A program made the position numbers and the translations under genes. The notes beneath the pieces are model-generated. The model was not told the origin of the DNA and ran no database searches. It was given only the letters and a program-made list of their open reading frames with translations. 64,000 nucleotides of DNA from Alphaproteobacteria bacterium (GTDB taxonomy: Bacteria > Pseudomonadota > Alphaproteobacteria > UBA7985 > JAUIBT01), in the NCBI GenBank assembly GCA_030428565.1, contig JAUIDR010000003.1, positions 1 through 64,000 on the forward strand, read 5' to 3'. Positions within the stretch are counted from its first letter, which is position 1, and each line of letters begins with the position of its first letter. Below, one piece after another: positions 44,563-53,685 of this stretch.

Positions 44563-45690
44563 TTAGGACGCCTCTTCGACCGCCCAATAAAGCTCAAAGC
44601 CGGGGTCAAAGACCGTGACTGTTTGGCCGTCCTCGACCGGAATCTGAGTGGGGTAAGCAACCGGCTGATCCTGCTTGACCAGGGTCAAGGCTTGCTCGTT
44701 GGCGGGCAGGCCATAGAAGGCGGGACCATTGAGGCTAGTGAAAGCTTCCAATTTATCCAAGGCGCTTTCGGCTTCAAAGACCTGGGCTAGGCAACTCATG
44801 GTGTTGGGCGCGGTGAAAATGCCCGCACAGCCGCAAGCGGCCTCTTTGGTATGGGTGGCGTGGGGCGCGGAATCGGTGCCCAAGAAAAAGCACGCATCGC
44901 CCGAGGTCGCCGCTTCGACCAGCGCCAGGCGGTGTGCCTCGCGCTTGGCCACCGGCAGGCAATAGTAGTGCGGGCGCACGCCGCCGACCAACAGGTGGTT
45001 GCGATTGATAATCAGGTGGTGGGTGGTCAGCGTGGCCGCCATGCCTTGCGCTTGGCTGCGCACGAAGTCCAGGCCGTGGCGGGTGGTGACGTGCTCCATG
45101 ACGATCCGCAGCTCTGGCAAGCGTTGGCGCAGCGGCGCCAAAACCCGCTCAATAAAGACGGCCTCACGGTCGAAAATATCAATGTCGGCATCGGTCACTT
45201 CGCCGTGGACGCAGAGCGGCAGGCCCAGCTCGGCCATGGTCTCCAGGAAGGGCATGACCTTTTCGATATCGCGCACACCGGAGTCCGAGTTGGTGGTCGC
45301 GCCCGCCGGGTAAAGCTTGACCGCGCGTACTAGGCCGTCGCCGACGCCTTGGCGCAAATCGGCTGGGTCGCTGGCCTCGGTCAGGTAGAGCGTCATCAGA
45401 GGCTCGAAATTGCTCCCTGCTGGTAGGGCCGCCAAAATCCGCTCGCGATAGGCGGCGGCGTCATGGCTGCGGACCACCGGCGGCACCAAATTTGGCATGA
45501 TGATCGCGCGCGCAAAGTGGCGAGCGGTCTCACTGGCCACCGCCTGGAGCATGGCGCCATCGCGAAGATGCAAGTGCCAATCGTCCGGGCGACGGATGGT
45601 AAGGCGCTGGGGAGTGGCCTGGGCTTGAGCCTGAGGGGCAGCCTGGGCTTGAGCCTGAGGGGCGGCCTGGCGAGTGCGCGCGTCGGTCAT
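44563..45690 (-). CDS. pyrC: Dihydroorotase (class II)
   Basis: Closes the ring of carbamoyl aspartate to dihydroorotate in pyrimidine synthesis. The 375-residue protein has metal ligands in WHLHLRDG, the carboxylated Lys in [12 protein letters not shown], His in LCVHGEVTD and MEHVTTRHG, and Asp in FLGTDSAPH. The core is normal, but an N-terminal tail of about 30 residues (Ala/Gln/Pro repeats) precedes LTIRRPDDW. That tail is encoded by a 24-bp tandem duplication. No alternative start codon lies between tail and core, so the tail is probably translated. It sits 8 nt after yciI. Confidence 0.95.
   Translation of the reverse strand: MTDARTRQAAPQAQAQAAPQAQAQATPQRLTIRRPDDWHLHLRDGAMLQAVASETARHFARAIIMPNLVPPVVRSHDAAAYRERILAALPAGSNFEPLMTLYLTEASDPADLRQGVGDGLVRAVKLYPAGATTNSDSGVRDIEKVMPFLETMAELGLPLCVHGEVTDADIDIFDREAVFIERVLAPLRQRLPELRIVMEHVTTRHGLDFVRSQAQGMAATLTTHHLIINRNHLLVGGVRPHYYCLPVAKREAHRLALVEAATSGDACFFLGTDSAPHATHTKEAACGCAGIFTAPNTMSCLAQVFEAESALDKLEAFTSLNGPAFYGLPANEQALTLVKQDQPVAYPTQIPVEDGQTVTVFDPGFELYWAVEEAS
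45617..45664 (-). repeat. 24-bp coding tandem duplication in the pyrC N-terminal tail
   Basis: Two units of 24 bp (45617-45640 and 45641-45664, one mismatch) encode the Ala/Gln/Pro tail ahead of the dihydroorotase fold. The length keeps the frame. Confidence 0.85.
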
Positions 45691-45698
45691 GTCGGCGC

Positions 45699-45986
45699 CT
45701 ACTTAACGAAGTTGTCGAGGACCGAATAAAGGCGGGTCGAAGCGAACAGGCCGGCCTTCTGGTAGGGATCGGCTGCAAAGAAGGCCTCAGCATCAGCCTT
45801 GCTGTCGGCATCGACGACTACCAGCGATCCAATCATGTCGCCATCGTCGTTCAGCATGGGCGAGCCTGCCACGACGCGCAGGTCAAAGTTGGCTGCTGCG
45901 CCCAGGTGCTCCAAATGCGCCGCACGGGTCTGTTTGCGCAGCTCTAGGCCGCCTTCCTTGTCCATCGCGTAGAAACTAAACAGCAC
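45699..45986 (-). CDS. YCII-related (YciI-like) protein
   Basis: Small ferredoxin-fold protein of the YCII family, 95 residues. The GTG at 45986 is preferred over the ATG at 45998: GGAGGA lies 4-5 nt upstream, and the product then begins at the family start ([12 protein letters not shown]). Conserved features are the HLEHLGA His region, the [25 protein letters not shown] core and [13 protein letters not shown]. Function uncertain; the family is thought to include small-molecule hydrolases or lyases. Probably co-transcribed with pyrC. Confidence 0.88.
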   Translation of the reverse strand: MLFSFYAMDKEGGLELRKQTRAAHLEHLGAAANFDLRVVAGSPMLNDDGDMIGSLVVVDADSKADAEAFFAADPYQKAGLFASTRLYSVLDNFVK

Positions 45987-46192
45987 GGAATCCTCCATCC
46001 AAGGGATATTTTCGAGGCCGCTTGCTTAGACCAAGCATCAGGGCTCGGCAAGCCGGAGCGCACAAAGTCTGAAAAATTGGGCAAATTCCTGCCCAAACAC
46101 TGAGCGATTAGCACAAATTTTCACCACGATGGACGACGGCTCTTCCCAGGTGTTTGTTTTCCGGGCAAACGCTGGCGCATAAACGCGGGGCG

Positions 46193-46236
46193 TTGATTTA
46201 GATCAAGCCAAAAGAGCGCCGAGGAGCCATTACACT
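46193..46236 (+). promoter_or_regulatory. FNR/FixK-type box and promoter of amt
   Basis: TTGATTTAGATCAA (46193-46206) fits the FNR/FixK consensus TTGAT-N4-ATCAA perfectly. A -10-like TACACT lies at 46231-46236, placing the box centre about 43 bp upstream of the expected transcript start, as for class II activation. The gap 45987-46293 holds nothing else I recognise; no sigma-54 site was seen. Confidence 0.6.
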
Positions 46237-46293
46237 TGGCAGCCTACGAGCGCCCCATAAGTCCCCGCGTGGGAACGTACAAAGGAAATCGGC

Positions 46294-47484
46294 ATGAATG
46301 CAGCAGATACAGCGTGGATAATGACCGCGACGGCCCTGGTCCTGATGATGACCTTGCCAGGGTTGGCTTTGTTTTATGGTGGCTTGGTGCGCGCCAAAAA
46401 CGTCATCTCAATTTTTATGCAGTGCTTTAGCATCGCCGCGGTGGCGTCGGTACTTTGGATCTTGGTGGGCTACACCTTAGCGTTTGACGGCACCGGAGCC
46501 GTGATCGGCGGGCTGGGCAAGGCGCTGTTGTGGGGCGTAACGCCCGACAGCCTGTCAGGCAGCATTCCCGAAGTCGGCTTTGTGCTGTTCCAAATGACCT
46601 TCGCCATCATCACCCCGGCGCTGATCATCGGTGCTTTTGTTGAGCGCATCCAATTCAATTTCGTGATCGCGTTTTCCGCTTTGTGGGGACTTTTGGTCTA
46701 TGTGCCCGTCGTGCATTGGATCTGGGGCGGCGGCTTCTTGTCGAGCTGGCTGGCCACCATTGACTTTGCGGGCGGTCTGGTCGTTCACGAGACCGCGGGG
46801 CTTTCCGCGCTGGTGGTGGCCTTCTTCTTGGGCAAGCGTCGGGGCTTTCCTAGCAAGCTGATCCCGCCGCATTCGCCGGTTTTGACCGCGATCGGTGCGG
46901 GCCTGTTGTGGGTCGGATGGTTCGGCTTCAACGGCGGCTCGCAATTGGCGTCTGACGGCGGCGCGGCCAATGCCATGCTGGTCACGCACACATCGGCAGC
47001 GATGGCGGTCATTGCCTGGGTTGCGCTGGATGTGCTGCGCTTTGGTAAAGCCACCTTGATCGGCGCGGTAACCGGCATGGTTGCTGGCCTGGCGACCATC
47101 ACCCCAGCGGCAGGCGTTGCGGGAGTACCAGGTGCCCTATTGTTGGGCCTGCTGTCGGGCATCATTTGCAACCTGGCCTGTGGTTGGGTCAAAGGCTGGA
47201 TGAAGATCGACGACAGCTTGGACGTCTTTGCCGTTCACGGCATCGGCGGCATGCTGGGCGCGCTGTTGGCCCCGCTGGTCGGTGCGGTCTATTTTGGCGG
47301 CCAGGGCATCGGCAACGCCAGCTTCTTGGGCCAAATTCTGTCGATCTTGATCGTTGGTGTCTACACGCTGGCTATTACGGTTCCGCTGGTGTTGGGCGTG
47401 CGTGCGGTCTTCGGCCTGCGTGTCGATGACGAAGCCGAAGATCAGGGCTTGGATTTGGCCTCACACGGCGAAGCCAACGCCTAA
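46294..47484 (+). CDS. amt: Ammonium transporter
   Basis: Inner-membrane ammonium channel of the Amt/Rh family, 396 residues with about 11 spans. The pore His pair is in GGLVVHETAGLSALV (about 165) and FAVHGIGGMLGALL (about 314). It starts with AAGGAAA 8 nt upstream of the ATG. In many proteobacteria glnK precedes amt; here none is adjacent, and the promoter shows an oxygen-responsive-type box instead. The residues after the first pore His (ETAG rather than the common INAG) are a modest variation. A strong terminator follows. Confidence 0.93.
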   Translation: MNAADTAWIMTATALVLMMTLPGLALFYGGLVRAKNVISIFMQCFSIAAVASVLWILVGYTLAFDGTGAVIGGLGKALLWGVTPDSLSGSIPEVGFVLFQMTFAIITPALIIGAFVERIQFNFVIAFSALWGLLVYVPVVHWIWGGGFLSSWLATIDFAGGLVVHETAGLSALVVAFFLGKRRGFPSKLIPPHSPVLTAIGAGLLWVGWFGFNGGSQLASDGGAANAMLVTHTSAAMAVIAWVALDVLRFGKATLIGAVTGMVAGLATITPAAGVAGVPGALLLGLLSGIICNLACGWVKGWMKIDDSLDVFAVHGIGGMLGALLAPLVGAVYFGGQGIGNASFLGQILSILIVGVYTLAITVPLVLGVRAVFGLRVDDEAEDQGLDLASHGEANA

Positions 47485-47531
47485 GCGCACTAGCCGCAGC
47501 GAGGCTGCGGAGCTGGCAAGTAAAGCGGGGG

Positions 47532-47565
47532 GGCTGGCCTGGGAAATCCTGGGCCGGCCTTTTTT
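47532..47565 (+). terminator. Rho-independent terminator of amt
   Basis: The stem GGCTGGCC (47532-47539) pairs with GGCCGGCC (47552-47559), with one G-T pair, followed by six T. Confidence 0.85.
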
Positions 47566-47711
47566 CTTGCGCTTCGACAGGCCAGAGCCACGCTCACGAT
47601 CCGGCGCGTTGGGATAGGCAGCCTGGCTATTCCACAAGGGAGTCGATATACTAGCGTTCTGGGCGTTAGCCGCAGAGCCTCACGCCAACAAGCGACAGGA
47701 AAGGCCCCCTT

Positions 47712-50321
47712 ATGTCATCACGCGCAGCCATGCTTTTTGAGATCGGGACGCGGTGTTTGTTGGCGCTGATGGTTGCCCGGCGGTCTGTCTTTAACGCGAG
47801 CCGAGCGGGCGTGCTGGTTGTGATCGCCAGTCTGGGGGCGATTTTATGGGCCGCGCCGATGGCCAGCGCTCAAAATTCGGGCCCTTACGGGCAAGCGGTG
47901 GTGATTATCATCGCTAACACGGAATACAGCCAGACCGACGACGTTTCCTATGCTGCGCGCGATGCCGATGCCTTCGAGGTTTTCGCCCGCGACGTCCTGC
48001 ACGCGCGCGTTTATCGCTACGACAATATGGGCACCAACCAAATGGGTGAGTTCTTCGGCATCGAAGGGCGTCCGGGCAGCCTCACCAACCATATTCTGGC
48101 GCCCAATACCGATCTTTACATTTACTATGCCGGGCACGGTACCCACGATGCGCCAGCGGACGGCAGCAAGGCGCGCAACTACATAATGCCGGTTGATGCC
48201 AACCCCGATCAGCGCTTTTTGGCGCGTCAGGCCTACGCACTGGAAGATTTAAAGCGCAGCCTCAATACCTTGCAAAATGGGCTGCTGTCGCAAGGCCGCA
48301 TTACACTGGTGCTTGAATCATGCTTTTCGGGCTTGAGCCCCAGCGCCGACGGCGGTGCTTCAAAGGGCTTGGTGCAGGGCGTTTCAGCGCCGCCACTGGG
48401 CCGCGCGCAAGACATTGAGACTCAAGACATCCGTTTGTGGGCGGCGACCTCGCCCGATACCGACTACGCAGTCTGGGATACCGAGTTTCAACGCGGCGTC
48501 TTTACCGACTCGTTGCTGTCGGGACTGCACGGCGGACGCGCGGATGCCGACGGCGATTTCAAAGTCACCGCCCAAGAGATGCAAAACTTCGTCACCTCGG
48601 CGGTTAATCGCCGCGTTGCTGCTCTGGGCAAGGGCGGGGCCAGCTTCCAGCAGCGCCCGATCTTCGTCGGCATGGACGGCGAAGATGTGGTGGTCAGCTA
48701 TCAGGGCGCGACATACCCCTCCTATTCGACCGACAAAGAGCGCGCCTACGTCGAGCGCTTTTTGGGCGAAGAGCTCATACAAGCAGCGTCTGATGCCCAA
48801 GATAGTGGCGATCTTGGCGCTATGAGCAGCGCCGCCGATGGCCTGCGCAACTATCTGACCCAATGCAGCTTTTGCGACGAGCGTACCGAGATCAACCGCG
48901 AATTGGCCAGTCTGAACGATGTGCTGAGCGCTTGTAAGGTCGAGGGGCGCTTTTTGGATCGCATCTTGGCGGACGAAAATATGAGCCGTCTGACGCGCTT
49001 TTTGGATCGCCTAGAGTGCGAGCAAATGCGCCTGGCCACGCAAGCTTGCCTGACCAGTGCCGACTTTGGCAGCGAGGCCTGCGGCTGTTTGGGCGATGAG
49101 GAGTGCCGCACCAAGCCGCAAGTTCAAATCAGCCCCTGCCAACAGGAATGGGATGGGGTCAAGACCGCAGCCGTCAGTGCCAAGGACACGCGCGCGCTGG
49201 CCACCTTCTTACGCCAAAAAGCCAGCGAGTGTTCGGCTGAGATCAAAGACGCTAAGCAGACCTTGGGCCAATTGTGTGAAGATCTAGCGCGCCAGGCGCG
49301 TTTGGGCGACAGCAACGCCAATCGCGCGACGCTGGAGCGCTTCGTCTCCCAGCACCGCGATTGCGCGACGCAGGTGACCTTGGCCAACTCTCAGATCCGC
49401 AGCCTGATAGAGCAAGAAGCGAACTCTGTCTGTAAAACAAGCTATGAAAAAGTGCGCAAGGCGGCGCTCAATCTTCAAGATACCAAAGCGCTGGCGAACT
49501 ATGTGTCGAGCCAAAGACAAAACTGCTCGACGGAAGCTAGGCTGGCCCAGCAGACCCTGGATAAACTGTGTGATGACTTGGCAAGAACCGCGCGCCTTGG
49601 GCGATCGGATGCCAATGCGGCGATGCTGGAACGTTTCGTCACCCATCATGGCGCGTGTCGTTCCCAGGTGGCGCGGGCCCGCGCGCAAATCCGCTCGCTG
49701 CGCGAGGAAGCCCAAGGCGAAGCTTGCCGTGATCGCTTTGATCTGATTAAGGGCTCGGACGACGAAGCCAGCTACACCGATTTCATTCGCTCTAACCCGA
49801 GCTGTAGCGCTGAAGTCGCAGAAGCCTACCGCCAAATCGACCTGTTGGTCAGCCGCAAACGCCAGTGCCAACAAGCATTCGTGCAAGCAGAGAGCCAGAA
49901 CAATAGCCAAGCCTTAGCGCGGTTTATGCAAAATTATAGCCACTGCAGCGAGCAGATCCCTGAGGCGGCCCGGATGATGCTCTATTGGCAACAGCAGGAG
50001 AGCCAACCCGCCAATCCTTACCCCTATGACGGCGTTTATATCGGTCGACGGGGCTATACCGGTTCCGGCCGTCCCAGCAAGACCAAGTGGTGTTTGTCGC
50101 GCTATAACTTCACCATGACCGTGCAGAACCACCGCGTTACCTTTGACTCTGACGGTCGCTATTGGCAGGGCTATGTCAATGACAACGGTCAAATTAAGAT
50201 CGAACACAGCGGTATTTCGCCTGCGCCCAAGCACAATACTTGGATTAGGGGATCGCTTAGCAATGCCGAGATGTATAATGGCTATTGCGGTTATGGCTAC
50301 TTCACCGTCCAGCGCCAATAA
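47712..50321 (+). CDS. Exported caspase-fold protein with 98-residue Cys-rich repeats
   Basis: Protein of 869 residues. A signal peptide or anchor spans about 30-54 (VLVVIASLGAILWAAPMASA). A C14 caspase-like domain follows (about 58-330), with catalytic His142 (YYAGHG) and Cys204 (LVLESCFSG). From about 390 the protein is helical and rich in regularly spaced Cys. Two full repeats of exactly 98 residues begin at Cys476 and Cys574, and a third, diverged one begins at Cys672. Each unit contains two Cys-to-Cys helical hairpins (motifs LxxLCxDLAR, ATLERFV, QIRSL). The last 95 residues form a beta-type domain (YDGVYIGRRGY to the C terminus) with two Cys. The even Cys pattern suits disulfides outside the cytoplasm. 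Function unknown; the repeat region could bind a partner or the envelope. Confidence 0.82.
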   Translation: MSSRAAMLFEIGTRCLLALMVARRSVFNASRAGVLVVIASLGAILWAAPMASAQNSGPYGQAVVIIIANTEYSQTDDVSYAARDADAFEVFARDVLHARVYRYDNMGTNQMGEFFGIEGRPGSLTNHILAPNTDLYIYYAGHGTHDAPADGSKARNYIMPVDANPDQRFLARQAYALEDLKRSLNTLQNGLLSQGRITLVLESCFSGLSPSADGGASKGLVQGVSAPPLGRAQDIETQDIRLWAATSPDTDYAVWDTEFQRGVFTDSLLSGLHGGRADADGDFKVTAQEMQNFVTSAVNRRVAALGKGGASFQQRPIFVGMDGEDVVVSYQGATYPSYSTDKERAYVERFLGEELIQAASDAQDSGDLGAMSSAADGLRNYLTQCSFCDERTEINRELASLNDVLSACKVEGRFLDRILADENMSRLTRFLDRLECEQMRLATQACLTSADFGSEACGCLGDEECRTKPQVQISPCQQEWDGVKTAAVSAKDTRALATFLRQKASECSAEIKDAKQTLGQLCEDLARQARLGDSNANRATLERFVSQHRDCATQVTLANSQIRSLIEQEANSVCKTSYEKVRKAALNLQDTKALANYVSSQRQNCSTEARLAQQTLDKLCDDLARTARLGRSDANAAMLERFVTHHGACRSQVARARAQIRSLREEAQGEACRDRFDLIKGSDDEASYTDFIRSNPSCSAEVAEAYRQIDLLVSRKRQCQQAFVQAESQNNSQALARFMQNYSHCSEQIPEAARMMLYWQQQESQPANPYPYDGVYIGRRGYTGSGRPSKTKWCLSRYNFTMTVQNHRVTFDSDGRYWQGYVNDNGQIKIEHSGISPAPKHNTWIRGSLSNAEMYNGYCGYGYFTVQRQ

Positions 50322-50435
50322 GGCGCAACCCATCGGGCTTTCGGCGGTTACTAGGGGCTCTTGGGGCCTTTCCCGGCCTGGGATCGCTGAGGATTGGCCA
50401 AGGAGTAGCCCATGCGGTCCTTACAGGGGGCCTCG

Positions 50436-53400
50436 CTAGCGCGTTAAGGGAACCAGCACCGGTTGCCCATAGTAAGGTTGCGGGACCAGAACCGGTGCCG
50501 GAGCCGGCGCGGGGTAGTAGACCTGCGGCACGGGCGGTGGCGAGGCAAACACGCCCTGATTGGCATAACCCTGATTGGTAAAGCCCTGGTTCACATATCC
50601 CTGATTGGCAAAGCCCTGGTTGGCAAAGCCCTGACCAGCGTAGCCCGGATTGATGTAGGCTTGGCCGCTGTTGGTAGCGCCGCCAAAACCAGCACCCGGC
50701 AAAAGCGTGTTGCTTGCGGGATCGGCGGTCTGCGGTGATAGTCCCGAAACCAGACCCGAATTTAGGCCAGAAGGATGGTTGCCGACCGACGGCGTGTTCA
50801 CTGGCGTGGGGTTGGTTGTGGTCGGCTGTTGGGGCTGCTGGGGCTTTTGCGGTGCGCGCTTGCGCTCGGCTGCGGCGGTGCGCTTGGTCTTGTGGCCATC
50901 TTGCGCGATGCCCAAAGCGGCCAGGCCTCGTTCGGCCTCGCGATCAAAGCTGCGCCCGACGCGAAAGCCGCGCGCTTTCATAGCGATCGAGAGCTGACCA
51001 TTTTGCCAGTCGCGCATTCCGTTAAACAGGTCAGCAAAAATGGGACCAGCGATGCCGCCACCTGTGGCGCGCTTACCCAGTGATTCGGGCGTATCATAGC
51101 CGACAAACACCGCGATCAAGGTGTGCTCGTCAAAGCCAATAAACCAGGCATCGCGCGCGGCGTTACTGGTGCCCGTCTTGCCCATCAAGGGATAGGGCAC
51201 TTTGGCTTGGGTCGAACGGCCTGTGCCTTGCACCATGACCTGACGCAGCATGCCTTGCAGGTCTTTGGCCGCTTGCTGACTGACCGCCGCTTCGCCATCC
51301 AAGAGCTGACAGAAAGCCGACATGAGGCATTGCTCGCGGCTCTCTTGTTGGGCGCTAAACAGCAGCACGCCGTCTGAACCCTCTACGTGGGCCAGGGTCG
51401 TCGGCTGGCGATAGACGCCGTGGTTGGCAATCGCTGCGTAGGCCGCAGCCAGGCGCATCAAGCTGGTCTCGTTGGCTCCCAGGACCACCGAAGGATTGCT
51501 AAGCGGGGCGTCATAGAGGCGAAGGGCTTGCAGGGTCTGATTGATCGGCCCCAGTCCCAGCTTTTGGTACAGCCGCACCATCGGCACATTGCGCGAATAG
51601 GTCAGCGCTTTGGACAAGCTGATATTGCCCCAAAACTTGCGGTCATAGTTCTGCGGGCTCCAGTCGGGCGCGCCCGGCGAGCGGATGGTCAATTTTTGGT
51701 CAGCCAGTTTGGTGTTTGGCGACAAGCCATTGCTGAGCGCGGCCAACGCCACGAAGGGCTTTATGGTCGAACCCGGTTGGCGCAGGGCCTGGGTGGCGCG
51801 ATTGAAGTGCGAAAGTTTGGGCGAGACACCGCCGACCAGCGCCTTGATTTGGGCGGTCTGGGTGTCCATGACTAGCGCTGCACCGCTGAGCAGCGGCAGT
51901 TGGCGCAAGCGATAGCGCGGCAGGCCTAGGCTGGTGCTTTCTGCTGGTGCTTCGCCATTGTCGCGGGGGGTTGCATCGGCGTTCGCCGAGGCATTCATCT
52001 GGGCACTCACCTCCACATAGGCTGCGTTGAGCAAAGAGGCGGCGTTACCGGGCAAGGCAGGCTCTTCGCCTTGGTCCTTGCCGGGGCCTGTGCCGGGCAG
52101 CTCGGCCGGGCGTTCGGCCAGCGCTTCGACCCAAACAACATCGCCTGGAAACAAAACCTGATCGACGCGTTCGGGGTAGGGGCCGGGGCCTTGGCCAAAG
52201 CGGTAGGGACGCGCCCAGGCCATGTCTTCAAGGCGCATGCGTCCTTCTTGGCCGGTCTTGAACAGCAGGCGTGCTTGTGCGCCGCTGGTTTGAATGATCA
52301 GGGCCGGGCGCCAGCCGGGGAAGACCTGCGCGAGTTGCAGGTCCAAGAAGGCGCGATCCCAGCCTTTTTCGTGCAGATTGAGCCGCTGAATGGGGCCGCG
52401 AAAGCCTTCTTTCACATCCAAAGTAAGGATGTGCTCCTGCAGGGTCATTTCGGCGAGCTGTTGCAAGTCGGGGTCCAAGCTGGAGCGCGCTTGCAGGCCC
52501 TGCGAATAGATGGCGGCCTCGCCAAAGCGCTGTTCGAGCTCACGTTGGACTTCAAGATCGAAATAGCTCGACGGTGAGCCGCGCAGGCCATAGTGAATGG
52601 TCTGAGGCAAGCTTTGGGCTACCGCGTACTGGGCATCGAGTTGCGAAATGATGCCCGCCTCTGCCATGCGCGCCAGCACCCAATCGCGGCGTTCTTTGGC
52701 CGCTTCGGGATGGCGTAAGGGGTGGTAGTTGTTGGGGCCCTTGGGCAGAGCGGCCAAAAAGGCGGCTTCGCTCAGGTCCAAATCTTTGATCGATTTGCCG
52801 AAATAGCGTTCGGTAGCTGCTCCGACCCCATAGGTGTTGACCCCGAAAAAGACCTCGTTGAGGTAGATTTCCAGGATCTGAGACTTTTCAAGGCGTTGTT
52901 CCAGCTTGGCGGCCAGGATGGCCTCGCGCAGCTTGCGCATAAATGTGCGATCGGCGCCGACGTACATCTTGGCGACTTGTTGGGTGATGGTCGATCCACC
53001 CAACGCGCGCTGCTTTTGGTAAGAACGCTTGATGTTGGCAAAAGCCGCGCGCAGCAAGGAAATGCCGTCGACGCCTCCATGCTCAAAGAAGCGCTGATCT
53101 TCGGCGACCAGAAAGGCATAAATCAAGTGGTCCGGCAAATCTTCGTAGGGCACGAACAGGCGATATTCGCGCGACAAGCGGAACATGGCATTGCCGCTTT
53201 GATCGGTCACTTCGGTGGCCACCACCGGGCGATAGCGATACAGCGGTGAAGGGTCCGGCACCGTGCTGGCAATCATAAAAAAGGCCACCACTCCACCAAG
53301 GCACGCAACCGCCAGCCCGCTGGCAATCCAAGTCACGGCAAAAGCGGTGAAACGCAGCAAGGGCAAAGACACCCGCATCGCCAGAGCGCGGAACAAAAAC

Positions 53401-53534
53401 CGCAGCGGCGCAAGCAGGGCCGATAGCATGAGCGCGAGCAAGTTGGACTTTGCTTTGCGTTCGACCAGGCGAGAGTGTTGATGTAAGGGGCGCGGTGCCC
53501 TACTTAACGAGGAGCGAGCCTGATGGGTTGGCAC
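50436..53534 (-). CDS. mrcA: Penicillin-binding protein 1A
   Basis: Bifunctional class A peptidoglycan synthase, 1032 residues. A membrane anchor is at about 63-95. The glycosyltransferase domain (GT51) has EDQRFFEHGGVDGISLLRA near 144 and GGSTITQQVAK. An OB-like insert follows. The transpeptidase domain has SxxK at Ser589-Lys592 (PGSTIKPF), the YSRN motif and GKTGTSN (about 785). After about 890 comes a long disordered tail rich in Pro, Asn and Gly. It includes six 5-residue repeats of the (F/Y)-x-N-Q-G type from a 15-bp DNA repeat. Divergent from the S49 peptidase gene. Confidence 0.95.
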   Translation of the reverse strand: MPTHQARSSLSRAPRPLHQHSRLVERKAKSNLLALMLSALLAPLRFLFRALAMRVSLPLLRFTAFAVTWIASGLAVACLGGVVAFFMIASTVPDPSPLYRYRPVVATEVTDQSGNAMFRLSREYRLFVPYEDLPDHLIYAFLVAEDQRFFEHGGVDGISLLRAAFANIKRSYQKQRALGGSTITQQVAKMYVGADRTFMRKLREAILAAKLEQRLEKSQILEIYLNEVFFGVNTYGVGAATERYFGKSIKDLDLSEAAFLAALPKGPNNYHPLRHPEAAKERRDWVLARMAEAGIISQLDAQYAVAQSLPQTIHYGLRGSPSSYFDLEVQRELEQRFGEAAIYSQGLQARSSLDPDLQQLAEMTLQEHILTLDVKEGFRGPIQRLNLHEKGWDRAFLDLQLAQVFPGWRPALIIQTSGAQARLLFKTGQEGRMRLEDMAWARPYRFGQGPGPYPERVDQVLFPGDVVWVEALAERPAELPGTGPGKDQGEEPALPGNAASLLNAAYVEVSAQMNASANADATPRDNGEAPAESTSLGLPRYRLRQLPLLSGAALVMDTQTAQIKALVGGVSPKLSHFNRATQALRQPGSTIKPFVALAALSNGLSPNTKLADQKLTIRSPGAPDWSPQNYDRKFWGNISLSKALTYSRNVPMVRLYQKLGLGPINQTLQALRLYDAPLSNPSVVLGANETSLMRLAAAYAAIANHGVYRQPTTLAHVEGSDGVLLFSAQQESREQCLMSAFCQLLDGEAAVSQQAAKDLQGMLRQVMVQGTGRSTQAKVPYPLMGKTGTSNAARDAWFIGFDEHTLIAVFVGYDTPESLGKRATGGGIAGPIFADLFNGMRDWQNGQLSIAMKARGFRVGRSFDREAERGLAALGIAQDGHKTKRTAAAERKRAPQKPQQPQQPTTTNPTPVNTPSVGNHPSGLNSGLVSGLSPQTADPASNTLLPGAGFGGATNSGQAYINPGYAGQGFANQGFANQGYVNQGFTNQGYANQGVFASPPPVPQVYYPAPAPAPVLVPQPYYGQPVLVPLTR
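50554..50643 (-). repeat. 15-bp coding tandem repeat in the PBP1A tail
   Basis: Six 15-bp units of the CCCTGATTGGCAAAG type run from 50554 to 50643. They encode repeated Asn-Gln-Gly pentapeptides in the disordered periplasmic tail. Confidence 0.9.
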
Positions 53535-53685
53535 AATATTGCAATTTCGAAATGAGATTTATGAAATGCCAGCAACCTAAGGTAGTTTGCTGCAAGGTGC
53601 AACGCTGGCATGACCCGATCACCAAAGCACCCCAATTGGTCCGGCTTTTGCCATAGTTGAAATGAATTGAAGGAGGCAGGCGCTC

